In this document: positions 1-10,426 of the stretch, one piece after another | Numbering within the stretch: position 1 is the first letter of the stretch | Layout of the letters: every line of letters starts with the position of its first letter | Assembly: GCA_024516155.1 (NCBI GenBank) | Contig: JAJJXM010000027.1 | Span: forward strand, 1 to 64,000 | From: Pyronema omphalodes | Lineage: Eukaryota > Ascomycota > Pezizomycetes > Pezizales > Pyronemataceae | DNA length: 64,000 bases | Direction of reading: 5' to 3' | The notes under the pieces: generated by a model | The model's database searches: none | What the model was told of the DNA's origin: nothing | Seen by the model: only the letters and a program-made list of their open reading frames with translations | Translations under genes and position numbers: made by a program

Positions 1-296
1 ACCAAAAAACAGAGATATGTGAGGAGAAAACAAAACAAAACAAAATAAAAAACAAAGATCCGCAATATATGGTAGAATATTTCGAATATATGTCAAAAAA
101 TACTATATCACAGAACGCCGATGAAGAAAGAAAGGAAAGGAGACCAGGGGGAGGAAGGGGTGTTTATATAGGTAATTACAGGTCTGAAAGCAGGATTCTG
201 GACAATATCACTTGAGTGAAGATGCCACATTGTGCGTCCTACTGCCACACAGGTTTCTGAGCAAGGAATGACAAGAGGTGGATCATGAGAACAATA

Positions 297-497
297 CAAT
301 TGTTAGAAGGAAGATGGGAAAACAGAAGATGGGAAGAAGGAAGATGGGAAAAAGGAAGACGGAAGACGGAGAACGGAAGATTGAAAAAGGAAGACTGAAA
401 AAGGAAGATTGACTCAGGACGATTGACTCAGAACGATTGACAAAGGATGATGGGAGAAGGAAGATGAGAATGAGGAAGATGAGTAAGAGGAAGACAA
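297..497. repeat. Degenerate purine-rich tandem repeat
   Basis: The + strand is almost pure A/G here and repeats a GGAAGATGGGA-like word of about 10-14 bases with many substitutions (GGAAGACGG, GGAAGATTG, GACTCAGGACGATT). The antisense strand gives a spurious hydrophobic reading frame made of TCTTCC codons. I see no gene in it. Confidence 0.7.
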
Positions 498-537
498 TTT
501 TCACACTCGGTGTCACACTGCGAGGCCTAGAACTTGC

Positions 538-681
538 TCATGTTTATCACGAGATTTGAATGGCATTCTTCGAGGCCAACTGGGTCATGGATTATCACAA
601 GATTTGAATGGCATTCTTCGTGGCCAACTGGGTCATGGTTTATCACGCGATTTGAATGGCATTGTTCGAGACCAAGAACTG
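538..681. repeat. Three-copy 48-bp tandem repeat
   Basis: Three consecutive units start near 538, 585 and 633. Each begins TCATGGTTTATCAC and contains GATTTGAATGGCATT followed by a CCAACTGGG end. The first unit lacks one base, and the third carries a small insertion (CCAAGAACTGGG). The repeat is readable as an open frame on + but has no recognisable protein, so I treat it as a minisatellite. Confidence 0.75.
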
Positions 682-1020
682 GGTCAGAGTAGACAACTGT
701 TACCCTCTCGTAAGTTTGCATCTTTGTTTTGCTTCTTGGGGCAGCTGAATTCTCTCGCCAAGAACCAACACGTGACTCTTAGCTGCATCGCGTCTGCCAC
801 CCCATTCACTGTGAGTTGCAAGTGACGCGCTGCAAAGAAGTTTCAAAGCAAACAATCGTGATCAATTTTGCGATGAGCAAGATAAATAACAAAAGTTACC
901 GTAAGTAGTTAAAACAAAAACATTACCTAATTGAAACAAAAAATTACTAATTTAATCAAAAAAACTTACATAATTAAAATAAAGTGCATTCGTAAGTAGC
1001 AACAACTGAACGAAGAAGGG

Positions 1021-1690
1021 ACACACCTACGGTGTTGCCACAGCGAGCGAGAGTGCTCTGACAGCTGCTAGTCACAGCAAGCGAGAGTGGTCTTGCAAGA
1101 CCCGTGTGGACGTGATTGATTGCAGACACAAAAAATATTCAAAATGCAAGAATTACAATGCGTGCTGAATGAAAAAGATGCACAAACAATTATGCTTGAT
1201 ATTAAATCAAACATTACATGTTTGGATTAGACTTCATTTAAGTGTAGCACACACCTACGGTGTTGCCATAGCAACCAAGAGTGCTCTCACGGCTATGTAG
1301 TCCACTCAGGCAAGCGAGAGTGGTCTGTCCAGTCAACGCGAGCGAGAGTGGTCTTGCAAGACCCGTTTTGACGTGATTGACTGCAAACACAAAAATTATT
1401 CAAAAATGCAAGAATTACAATGCGTGCTGAATGAAAAACATGCACGAGAAATTATAATAAAAAGATGCACGCGGAATAATGATATTAAATCAAAACGTTA
1501 CATGTTTGGATTAGACTTCATTTGAGTGTAGCAACAATTGCATACAAAAGTCCAAACGTGACATACTGTGTTGCCTCAGCGAGTCTAGCAACGCAAGCGA
1601 GAGTGCTCTCGTAGCTATGTAGTCTAGTCACAGAGCGCTCAGCGCTCTGTCTAGACACGCTGTCTAGACACGCAAGCGAGAGTCACAGCG
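1021..1690. repeat. Long direct repeat array with GCGAGCGAGAGTG core
   Basis: Two long modules (about 1021-1250 and 1251-1540) and a partial third (about 1560-1690) share one order of blocks. Each has a CACACCTACGGTGTTGCC head, a cluster of GCAAGCGAGAGTGGTCTTGC words, then GTGATTGAYTGCARACACAAA, AAGAATTACAATGCGTGCTG and TTACATGTTTGGATTAGACT. The third module replaces the head with ACTGTGTTGCCTCAGCGAG and multiplies the GCAAGCGAGAGT word. No coding potential is visible. The copies are diverged by substitutions and by an insertion of about 40 bases in module 2. Confidence 0.7.
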
Positions 1691-3131
1691 AGCAACAGTC
1701 TGCACACAACAAATTATGTATATTCAAAATCGATTATCAATATATCAAGTTACCATTATTCTTCTATATTCTTCACCCTGTAAATTTATTCATCTTGTAG
1801 ATCCAGTCATGACATGCCCGAGTGACAACGCATGACTAGTCTAATCCACGCTGCTGATCGACCCCTCACCCACCTCGACGACGCCAGTAGGTAGATAAAG
1901 AAAGAAATAAATCAGTCCCATCCACACAGCCCATGAGCCGATCCCGTTCTATCCAGAGTAGCGACAGGGATCAATCACGAAACTACTGGTGCACAGGGAT
2001 GAATCACGAAACTACTGGTGCATATCTCCATCCTCCATCATGCAATCGAAATCACAAAGTGTCGACAGAGGAATCGAGCGACGTGAGCCAGGGAGGGAAT
2101 ACAGCCCGAGTGAAGTGAGCGGGAAACCTGAGGAATTGTTACTTGTGCATATATTTGTTTGTACATGTTATTTGTAGATATGTTGAGTTGTATGTGTTTA
2201 TTTGTGGATGTATTTATTTGTGGATATTCATTTGTGTTTACATTCGTAGCTACCTGTGGGGGGAGAGAGAGGGAGCGAGAGGGCAGAAGGAGGGAAAGGG
2301 ACAAGGCACGGAGGATGCCGAAGGGCGAGGAAGCAGTGGCTGGTAGTTTAGCGAGAGCGTGGTGGAGCGAGAGTATGGTGGAGCCTCGCTTACTAAAAGA
2401 CGAACAGCAGTTGGAGCACTGATAATACGCAGCAGCGTCAAGGAACCGCATCTATATGCGCGCCCTCTGGCGTACGCCATCCTGGCTTTTCATCTGTCAT
2501 ATATACCAAATGCGCGCCTCGCACGCCGGAGTACTTCACGGCGCTCACAAACGTGGTCTGTCGGTGTCCAAGAAGCACGCATCCACAGTTACGCTGCGCT
2601 ATCACAAGCGCGGACGGAATCGCTGCAAAAACATTTTATCGCGCAATTGACATCTGCAGTGCCCAGAAAGCGTTCACTGGATCGGACTTTTTCATACTCT
2701 AAAGCAAGGCCCCCCGTCGACCGTCGTCTGTTCGCCTGGAGTATGACGAGTCAAATCAATGACGTTTCAACGATATCTTGAGGCGAGGATATACAGTTTT
2801 AGTCTCCAAACACTGCGCAAGCAGTGTAAGACAATTTGCGCACAAAGCCTCAAAACATTGTGTAGTATATGATATTCTCTATCACATCCCACGGTACTCT
2901 TCTGTTCTCTTTGTCACAGCTCTGACAGCTCCTCTCGGTCCCTTTCGTCGAGCCCTCACATATAATAGATCGTACCGCAAGTGGCAGTCTATTCTTACGT
3001 CCGAATCCGGACATCTAGTCCCCTAAAGACTATGGTAATCAGGCCATCGTAGGATTGAGGTTTACAACACTCTGGGCGCAGATGGTCTATGGAACGTTAT
3101 TGATATTTTACCGTGATTGAGGCTTAGTGTA
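1691..3131. other. Gene-free spacer
   Basis: The reading frames here are short, overlap on both strands and have no recognisable product. There is a GAGCGAGAG/GAGAGAGAGG purine stretch near 2260-2390. The 2450-2720 part is locally more GC-rich than its surroundings, but neither strand gives a protein I recognise. Confidence 0.5.
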
Positions 3132-3211
3132 CGGTACGTGGACAAAAGTGACCGTCACTTTTCTGTGCTAAGCGCCGCGCGGGGTGACGGTCACTTTTGT
3201 CCAGCACCTCG
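3132..3211. mobile_element. 80-bp palindromic element flanked by TA (Tc1/mariner-type MITE or deletion product)
   Basis: Two 20-bp arms are exact inverted repeats: TGGACAAAAGTGACCGTCAC at 3139-3158 and its reverse complement at 3184-3203. The arms extend imperfectly outwards to GTACG on both sides, leaving TA dinucleotides at 3130-3131 and 3212-3213. Only 25 bases separate the arms. TA flanks and perfect terminal inverted repeats suggest a Tc1/mariner-type miniature element reduced almost to its termini. It has no coding capacity. A structured transcriptional or regulatory hairpin is the alternative reading. Confidence 0.55.
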
Positions 3212-4320
3212 TACGTTTTTGAGGGTTCTGATAAACGATAATTGTCAGGATGCGTTCAATAATGACAGAATTCGCGGCGGCGAGTGGTGCGCAATTGTTT
3301 TGACCATGGATAATGAAGATCCAAGTCGCGGCTAAAGATTGCCTGGTCAACATCAATATCATACCCGGCAGTTCAAGAAACTGCCACACAGCCCTGTTGA
3401 GTCGCATAAATACAAGATTCAAATCAAGGAAATCACGGAAGTTTATTTGGATGCAGACATAATATCCCTGGTCAGATATTCCTCAAAGGCTTTACCTATT
3501 TAAGCCATTTTATCCTCATTGCGTTTAGATGGGCTATAAGAAGACTGTAGTAAACAAAGGCCGTCGTTCACAGGGCTCTCAACACCGTTTTTTTGACCCC
3601 CTCATCTATTCATTCATATATACTGCCGTTAATTCTATATCTCCGTCATCCCTCTGCTTCAGAGATACAATACCTTTGCTATGATCTTTACAATGCTATC
3701 TCTCTCGTATCTGCGCTTGGTCCATGTGGTATCTTGGATCTTATCGTCTCTACCATATACACTACTGCTCTTTCTATTCATCATTGTCCAAACAAACCTT
3801 CGTCAGGCCTTTACTTCGGTTTGAGGCTGGAACTCTGCGCGGTGTCGGAAAGCTTTCTGAAATCTTAAGATAGCAAATTCTGGCTTATATTTGGTTTTCA
3901 TTCTGGATTCCTCAGAGAAAGAACCTGCAATTACAACATTCAATTTGCCAGCGTGGGTTATGAGCTACACGTTCTTCACGTTTACCTCTTTCATATTCAG
4001 TACGGTGAATTAGACAGCGGCTCTGGGCGAATCGAAGAGTTAGCCATGTTTGTCCAGGAATTAAACAAATCGGGTGATAGTGTATGACGCCATAAAACCA
4101 TTCTTTGCTTTTCAGAATGAGTGCGTTGTTAATATTCTAAATCGGTAGCGCAAGATGACAGTGTTCCGTAATTTCATTCCTCCATATATTGAGCGACTTG
4201 AGGCAAGAAAACTGCGTGCACGGGCGAAAAGCTGAGACTGAAGAGGCATAACGCGCGCTCATCATACATCACTCGAAGCCTATTAACCATCTTCCAAAAA
4301 CACAACCGAGATTTATCATG

Positions 4321-4395
4321 AAGGCGGTCCTAATATTGTAGTGGTATGACTCCATGCAACTGCGCAAAAGGCAACGTGTTCGAATTCCCTGTCTC
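4321..4395 (+). other. Pol III-promoter-like tRNA relic (decayed tRNA or SINE head)
   Basis: The sequence has an A-box-like stretch (ATTGTAGTGGTATGACT, about 4335-4351) and, about 30 bases on, a B-box-like GTGTTCGAATTCCC (about 4376-4389). This is the arrangement inside a tRNA gene. I could not fold a convincing anticodon or acceptor stem, so it is not a working tRNA. It lies about 150 bp before the hAT element. A degenerate tRNA or the tRNA-derived head of a SINE fits best. Confidence 0.3.
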
Positions 4396-4547
4396 TCCCA
4401 CAGGTATTGCTTGGTTACCGGGGTTTGTTCTCAGGGAGGTTTACCTGGTGCTCAGGATAAGCAGTCACGCTTTCCTGATCTATGCCTCCTTGGGTGTAGA
4501 CGAGTGTTGGTGGAATGGTTGGTGAGGTACATAATCGGTATTAAAGT

Positions 4548-5651
4548 CAGACCTCCCAACCGTATAGCCAGTTTACCGGGTAAAATCGTAAACCAGGTAA
4601 ACTGAACTGATAATTCACAGTTAGTTGGTGCAGTTTTTGTGTCCCGGATACGCAGTTGGTTCAGTTTTGAGGGTTCCATAGAACCAGGTAACTGTAGTGC
4701 ACTGATTGAACTGATTGAACTGACTCGGTAAACAGTTTACTGGTTGTCAGATACAAACCAGTTTAACCACCTCGTTGACTACTGCGCAGAAGAATAAACA
4801 GCCAAACCCATGCACGGAGGATCATAGACAGCCAAACCGGCGCAGATATTGTACCGAAACCTCGTTTGAACGCACCTCTGCTGGCCTGGATCCTCCTATA
4901 TATTTCGCCTAGGCTATTTGCTCTTGACCTACAGAACTCAACCATACCTTACACTGCCATTTCTCTCCAACCACCTACAAAGAGTTCCGTTACCAGCGGC
5001 CTCTCCTCTGTACCACCTGGCCTCAATACCCCGCTAGAACCCCAACAAGGCTCTGAAGATACGGCAGCAATAGTCCCACGCAGCCGGACGAGTATGTTGA
5101 TTACTGTGCTCTGAGGCTGGAGGCAGCACTTGGGGATGGTCCTTCTGCCATTGAGTGGTGGTGTGAGCCCCGGCAATGGGCTAGGTTTCCCAAACTTTGC
5201 AAAATGGCTGTTGAAGTACTGCTGTCTATTCCCGCAATGAGCGCCGAGCCCGAGCGGCTGTTTTCCGAATGCAAGAAGATCATTATATCGGACTGCCATT
5301 CAATGCAGGCAGATACTCTGGAAGCCATTGAGGGGCTCAAGAGCTTAAATCGTAGGCGTCAGTTGTGATTTCTGGCGACCAATCTAGCATAGAATTTTGT
5401 TATGTATGCACTGAATAATATTTTTTGCCCCTTCATAAACCAGTTCCTCTGGACAAACCAGTTTTCGCAGTTTTAAACAGTTCACCTGATTTGCCAAGCC
5501 TTGCATTCAGTTAACTGGTTTTCGCAGTTTAACCAGTTTATATTACTGACAGTAAACTGAACTGGGTGGCCGTACAGTTCTCATATTCCAACAGTCCGTA
5601 CAGTCCGTTTTAATCGTCATTTTAAACTGGTTTGTACGACTGGGAGGTCTG
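4548..5651 (+). mobile_element. hAT-family DNA transposon, internally deleted copy with intact 8-bp target-site duplication
   Basis: The element begins CAGACCTCCCA at 4548 and ends with the complement (TGGGAGGTCTG) at 5651. The imperfect inverted termini continue as CGTA and CCAGTTTA. It is flanked by the identical octamer ATTAAAGT at 4540-4547 and 5652-5659, the 8-bp duplication expected of hAT insertion. Both subterminal regions are packed with short CAGTT/AACTG/CCAGTTTA words in both orientations, as expected for hAT transposase-binding regions. At 1104 bp it is too short for a complete transposase, and only the C-terminal dimerisation region is present (5057-5368). It is a non-autonomous deletion derivative. 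Confidence 0.85.
5057..5368 (+). pseudogene. hAT transposase C-terminal fragment (dimerisation domain)
   Basis: The open frame from 5057 to the TGA at 5366-5368 includes EWWCEPRQWARFPKL, LLSIPAMSAEPERLFS and SMQADTLEAIEGLKSLN. This is the conserved order of the hAT C-terminal dimerisation region (W...P.L..MA...L.IP..S...ER.FS). The catalytic DDE part, the BED finger and any start codon are missing. An in-frame stop lies at 5054-5056, and no frame continues upstream inside the element. It is therefore a remnant inside the internally deleted hAT element, not a functional gene. Confidence 0.85.
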
Positions 5652-5687
5652 ATTAAAGTATTATGGAAGTACTTTCTCGAGATAATA

Positions 5688-5928
5688 CAGTTGAGAACTT
5701 CCCGTAAGGCTATAGACACGCTATAGCAACAATTTTTCTATTGCATTTTACAGCAGATTAATACCGTAAATTGTTACGATTTTGCTTATCACGATTGAGC
5801 GCGTCTCTGTCCCCAATGACTTTGTAATTTCAGAGTTAAAACTCTTGACTGATTGGATGACATTGTGTTTTGTTGGAAAATGTAATAGAAAAAGCGTTGC
5901 TATGGTCTTACGGGAAGTTCTCCAGTTG
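5688..5928. mobile_element. 241-bp MITE with about 28-bp inverted termini and TA flanks
   Basis: The left end CAGTTGAGAACTTCCCGTAAG (then GCTATAG) is mirrored at the right end as CTTACGGGAAGTTCTCCAGTTG. About 28 bases pair with a few mismatches. TA dinucleotides flank both ends (5686-5687 and 5929-5930), the signature of Tc1/mariner-class insertion. No protein is encoded. It sits only about 30 bp beyond the hAT target-site duplication. Confidence 0.65.
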
Positions 5929-6261
5929 TAGTTCTATGGAACAGTGTAAAATGTCTGACAAGTTTTGTGAGGAAAGTCGTAGAAAGATATATGTAGGGCC
6001 TTTTGTTGACTATATCAGTGGTATATGCGGCGTGTTATACAGAGGTGATAGAGGGAGTGTCAATACGACGTTAGAACGATATGCCGTTGATTTCAATAGG
6101 GTATGCAGAAAACCAGCAGAAGACACTGAAAGTAAATTCCATAAGCCCGTAGTTTTATTGTATGCCTTTGTGACCGGCGTAAGGTATACATTGCTCCAAA
6201 GTATACGGCTTCCGGAGGAAGTTTTTATACTTTTCTTCTTTAGAGTCAGTCCGCCCGGAAC

Positions 6262-7800
6262 CCTTGAGTGATATCGTAGTTCACACATGTTTATCATCGA
6301 CAGACCAGATCTCTCAAGTAATATTATCGTACTCCGACTCTCCGTTTGGTGCCGAAACGAAGAGTTCAATAACTTCGGTTTCATACGTTGGTTTACTAAT
6401 AGACATGGAATATCACTCATTTTCATTTTCATCCAGCATGCACCAGGCGTCCATACCGCTTAATGCCATCCTATTGATCATTACCCAATAGTGAGTATAC
6501 CTTTATTGTTGCGTGTAACTATTGCACACTTTCGAATACAAAGACTTTGGACTAAGGAATAAACAGTCTGTCCCTACTTCATGGTTATCACGCGAAAAGG
6601 TCTCATGGCCAGTTCAATCCAACGGCGCCCTTGAAAGAAGTCGGTAATTGACAAAGCCTTCATCGTGATGCATAGCAGTCAGGTTAAAATTTATGAGTTG
6701 CAATGTATAGAGTTTTGTGAGACTTAGATGCACAATGCCAACGCCACCTGAAATAACCTAACGCAAAAAAGGCCCACTTCTCTGCCAACCGCGAAGGTCA
6801 GAGCAGAAAAGTGGGCCGACTATACTGTTAGAATTAGAAGTCCGTTGAAAGTTGAGTTGAATTTCAGATATATAGAAAAATTGTTTTGGCTTTAACCAGA
6901 CAAAGCTGGGCTTCTCCGAATTCCCATCGTCCGATGCGCAACCGTGCAATTGGGGATACTCGCAACTTAATCGAGCGTTTGATGAAAAAACAACGCAAGT
7001 ACAAAACAGAACAAAGCAAATAGAAAACAGATAGCACGTGAATATCAAACATATATCACGTAAATAGCAAATCTTGGCTTTAACCAGACAACGCTGGGCT
7101 TCTCCAAGTTCCCAATCTTCCATCGGCCAATTGGGGATACTCGCAAAACAATCGGGTGTTTGATGAAAAAGCAACGCAAGTAAATAGAAAATATATGGCA
7201 AGAACAAATGGCAAATATATGGCAACAGTAAATGGTATGATAGATATATGGCTGAATATGGCTGAATATGGCGGGATATGGTAGTACACGATGAAGGGGC
7301 GAACGTAGAGAATATATATTCACGACATCGGAACTGCTTCATCCGAATCAGCTGAATGGCTATGCCAAGTTTCCAACATTTTCACACGGAGGGTGTTGTG
7401 TTGCTGTGCCCGTTGCTTCAGTCTTTGCTTTTTCGAGGGTCTGCGTCCTGATGACATGATCTGCTGATACTATGGGCCACGGCATTGCCTGCGGAATATT
7501 AAATACGTCGAATCAAGTTGGATCTATAGCGTGATGTTGTCTTCGTACCTGCTGTTCATCTGGGAATTGCGTGGGCTCCTATCCTTCTTCCATCTTCCCT
7601 CTGTACGTGAGTCATTCCCAAACTCCTGCACCACCTATCCGTGGAAGAGATTGCCCTACCCACTTGCTTGCAGTGTCTATTCCTTTTACTTTGGTGCGTA
7701 GAGTGTATTGGCAAATCCGGTCTCAAACTGCCACTTGTTAATTCTCACACCGCTTTCTGATGGTAAGGGTCATCACGTATCAATCAATTTCATCTCCGAT
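6262..7800 (-). repeat. Long interspersed repeat, copy A (inverted relative to 36330-38065)
   Basis: Read on the - strand, this segment aligns collinearly by eye with + strand 36330-38065 through several landmarks. These are GGTGCAGGAGTTTGGG...CGTACAGAG, GATTCGACGTAT, GCCGTGGCCCAT and CATGTCATCAGG, then two direct units carrying CGAGTATCCCCAATT and TTGTCTGGTTAAAGCCAA, a hairpin before TTTTTTGCGTT, GTGCATCTAA, ATTACCGACTTCT and a terminal CGATATCACTC. The hairpin pairs GGCCCACTT at 6771-6779 with AAGTGGGCC at 6809-6817. All frames are broken, so any ancestral coding function is lost. The 5' boundary near 7800 is approximate. Confidence 0.7.
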
Positions 7801-9814
7801 ATAGGCGCGGGGATTTTGTGTGCGAATTCATGGCGTAGCGCATTAAGATTTTGTCAACGGGTATGAAAGCAATAATGCAAGACACAAATGAATTGTAAAT
7901 GTATCTTGCGTGGTGGTTGTCAATTATCCTGGCTGGAATAGGGTGAATTGCTGGAGGAGTTCCGAGTTTCCTACTTCGAGTGACAAGTTTAGACCCCATC
8001 AACACCCACGCGGATTGTTGATATTCTACAAAATTAAATCCAAACCTACCCGCCAACAAGAATGTATCCGCCTCTAACTTATGGCCACAATTTACTAAAA
8101 AGTCTGTGAAAATGGCAAAATAAAATACCAGATTGTGCACAACACTGGTTATTGCAACAACCGCCAGCTCCCATCATCATCTAGAGAGGCTATCGCGAAT
8201 CGAACCCCGGTTCTCAACAGCAACTGGAGATCAACGAAGGAACTTGAGCACTAGAAGCACCCCACTACTCGGCCAAGCAGACTAAGGATGATCGTGTGGG
8301 CATTTGGGAGCTTAACACCTCGTTCTGCTTGTTGGCAGGGGTTGATTTTGGACATGAGATCTGTTAGCAGGGTTTGAATTGGACTACAGTTGCTGAAAGC
8401 CCGGAGCATTGGCAAGCTTTGGAGCCTGACTACCTCAATGAGCTCTCGGAATTGGCATGGAGCTTCAGAATATTGCCAATTACAGCATGTTGCTGGACGT
8501 CCAATCTTTCCTACAGAACACTCTCCATTGACTAATTTGCAGTACTGGTACACTCACCTATTGACAATCGTGCAGCTATCACCCCATCAACCTAGACTCG
8601 AGTTCTTCAAAAGAGGTTAATACTACAACAATTTTCAGCCGTACCTCCTCCTTTAACCTTTCCCGTTTTATCTCGGACTCCAGAACTGCTTTATAAATCC
8701 AGGAAGCAACCAGAGACGAGCTTTTCCTGAATTCCATGATCACAATTCATCTCTCGTTCTGTGCGTACTGTAGCAGCCTATGGATCTTTTTCAAAGCTAT
8801 TATTGATAATAATATTGTAATCATGAATGATACAATAAGAAGGGTGCATACACACAGGAGGGATCAGCTAGGGCGCTTTTTTAGGTCAGGTAATCTTGCA
8901 TACTTCTTTGAACATTTAACTGTGTTGCCAATACGTGTAATCAATTGCCTCTGAATTGGAACCTCAGAAGCATGGCTATCATGGATGTACCAACTCACCT
9001 CTTTGATTTGGTCCCGCCTCTACTGATGCGGCGTTGTAAAAGAGAGAAAATGTTCCTCAACATGTTTGTTTATTCCTCGGTCGTTTCGTTTTAAAAGATT
9101 CGACATTGCAAAGTGTCCCCAACAACACTCCGAGTGATAGATATATATCCTGTGTCGGATACACCATATCCTGCGTCGAAACGCATCTGCCTCAGGATAC
9201 CTCTAGTGTTGAATGCCATGCAACCAGACCTTGCTGGTACTGGTGATATTCACTATTCCTACTGTTCTTTCACATAATGTTAACATGAATCCAGATTACA
9301 TCATATGTATCATTTGGCCACATATGGCAGTCCAGTATCGGGGTGTGAAAAATATTTAACAAAGGTGTTTTGCAATTAACAATAGCCTTTGCCTTAGAAT
9401 TTTCAAATTTTGGTCTGTCCACGTGAAGTACTATTGTTCGAGGAAACTCATTTTCATTTGCATAACTACCAGCAAGATGCAAGTCTCAAATGCAACTAAC
9501 TTAATCTTTTGGAAAAAGGGCGTTCTGGAGTAGATACTACAGAAACCACAAAAAGAAAGCATTACAGAAAGCAAGAACAAGACAGCATTGCGGAAATCAA
9601 TAACAAGAACAACAGCATTGCAGAAAGCAAAAACTAAGTAAACAGATAACACTGTACGCACAGTATCCGCCTCATTAACTTTCAACAAATTCTTCATATG
9701 CTAAACAAAATCGCAACCAAAAAAAGCCCATATTGCTCCATACCCAAATGCAACGCTGTTCAACCCATGCAACCCTTGAGATATTCTTCCATTGCTAGCT
9801 GTGTGGAACTGAGA
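7801..9814. other. Gene-free spacer with an older repeat fragment at about 8930-9150
   Basis: No reading frame here gives a recognised protein. About 8970-9150 resembles 54740-54900 in the same orientation: ACTCACCTCTTTGATTTGGTCCCGCC against ACTCACTGCTTTCATTTTAGTCCCGC, then a GCGTTGTRAAG block and a TTCGACAT block. This suggests a further diverged repeat family. 9480-9640 holds short AGAAAGCA/AACAGCATTGCAGAAAGC direct repeats. Confidence 0.5.
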
Positions 9815-10426
9815 CTAATGGATCTCAATCTTACGTCCGGTCTTCTTCTCCATCTTTGGTACGACAATTTTAAGGATTCCATGCTCGAGACTCGCCTTAA
9901 CCTGGTCGATGTCCACATGTCCGGGGAAGCTGAAGCTGCGAGAGAATTCCCCAACCGATCTCTCGGAGACCCAGTACTTTGGTCCTCTGGGCTTCTCCTG
10001 CTTTTCGACCTGCTTTTCGGACTTGTCGGACTTTTCAACCTCCTTTCCGGCAGCAGATTTGTCTCCTTCAATCTTCTTCTGCTCTTCACCCGCCTCAATC
10101 AAATTTCCCTGTTCATCCTTCATACCCTTGAACTCGCGCTCAATCCTTCCGGAAATAAGAATAGTCTTGTCATCCGTGAACTCGATGTTCACGTTGTTCT
10201 TATCGGATAGCCCGGGGAATTCTCCCTCGAGGACGTATTCGCGCTCGGTCTCATGAACGTCGAAGGTTGGGGAGAAAGCACGGCGGTGGGTGGCGGAGGC
10301 AGAGGTGGAACCAACAGGGGAAGTGGCTCGGTCAAGCTCGTCGAACACGCGGAGGATGTCGGTAGGGAAAGCGGTATAGTGCGTGTTGGTTTCGGCGGGG
10401 TAGTGGAAGCGAGGGAAGAAAGGCAT
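9815..10426 (-). CDS. Small heat-shock protein (Hsp20/alpha-crystallin family)
   Basis: The gene encodes a cytosolic-type fungal small heat-shock chaperone of about 203 residues that holds unfolding proteins in oligomers. Starting at 10426 the protein begins MPFFPRFHYP and then carries a DILRVFDELDRA helix, as in fungal Hsp30-type proteins. The alpha-crystallin domain starts at FSPTFDVHETEREYVLEGEFPG and ends with the family's HGILKIVVPK (GILxxxxPK) motif. It is interrupted by a lysine/glutamate-rich insert (KSDKSEKQVEKQEK), common in this subfamily. There is no intron. The frame stays open upstream to another ATG at 10564. I prefer 10426 because a GATAAATAC TATA-like box lies immediately before the upper ATG. 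Perfect GAANNTTC heat-shock units lie at 10706-10713 and 10756-10763. Confidence 0.93.
   Translation of the reverse strand: MPFFPRFHYPAETNTHYTAFPTDILRVFDELDRATSPVGSTSASATHRRAFSPTFDVHETEREYVLEGEFPGLSDKNNVNIEFTDDKTILISGRIEREFKGMKDEQGNLIEAGEEQKKIEGDKSAAGKEVEKSDKSEKQVEKQEKPRGPKYWVSERSVGEFSRSFSFPGHVDIDQVKASLEHGILKIVVPKMEKKTGRKIEIH

Noticed and set aside
5870..6271. 133-codon frame on + just after the MITE
   Set aside because: It starts inside the MITE and runs into the edge of the long repeat; no family is recognised.
8161..8235. A GGGGTTCGATTC T-arm-like word on the - strand
   Set aside because: The arms do not pair, and no D-arm or acceptor stem is present, so it is chance or a very old tRNA scrap.
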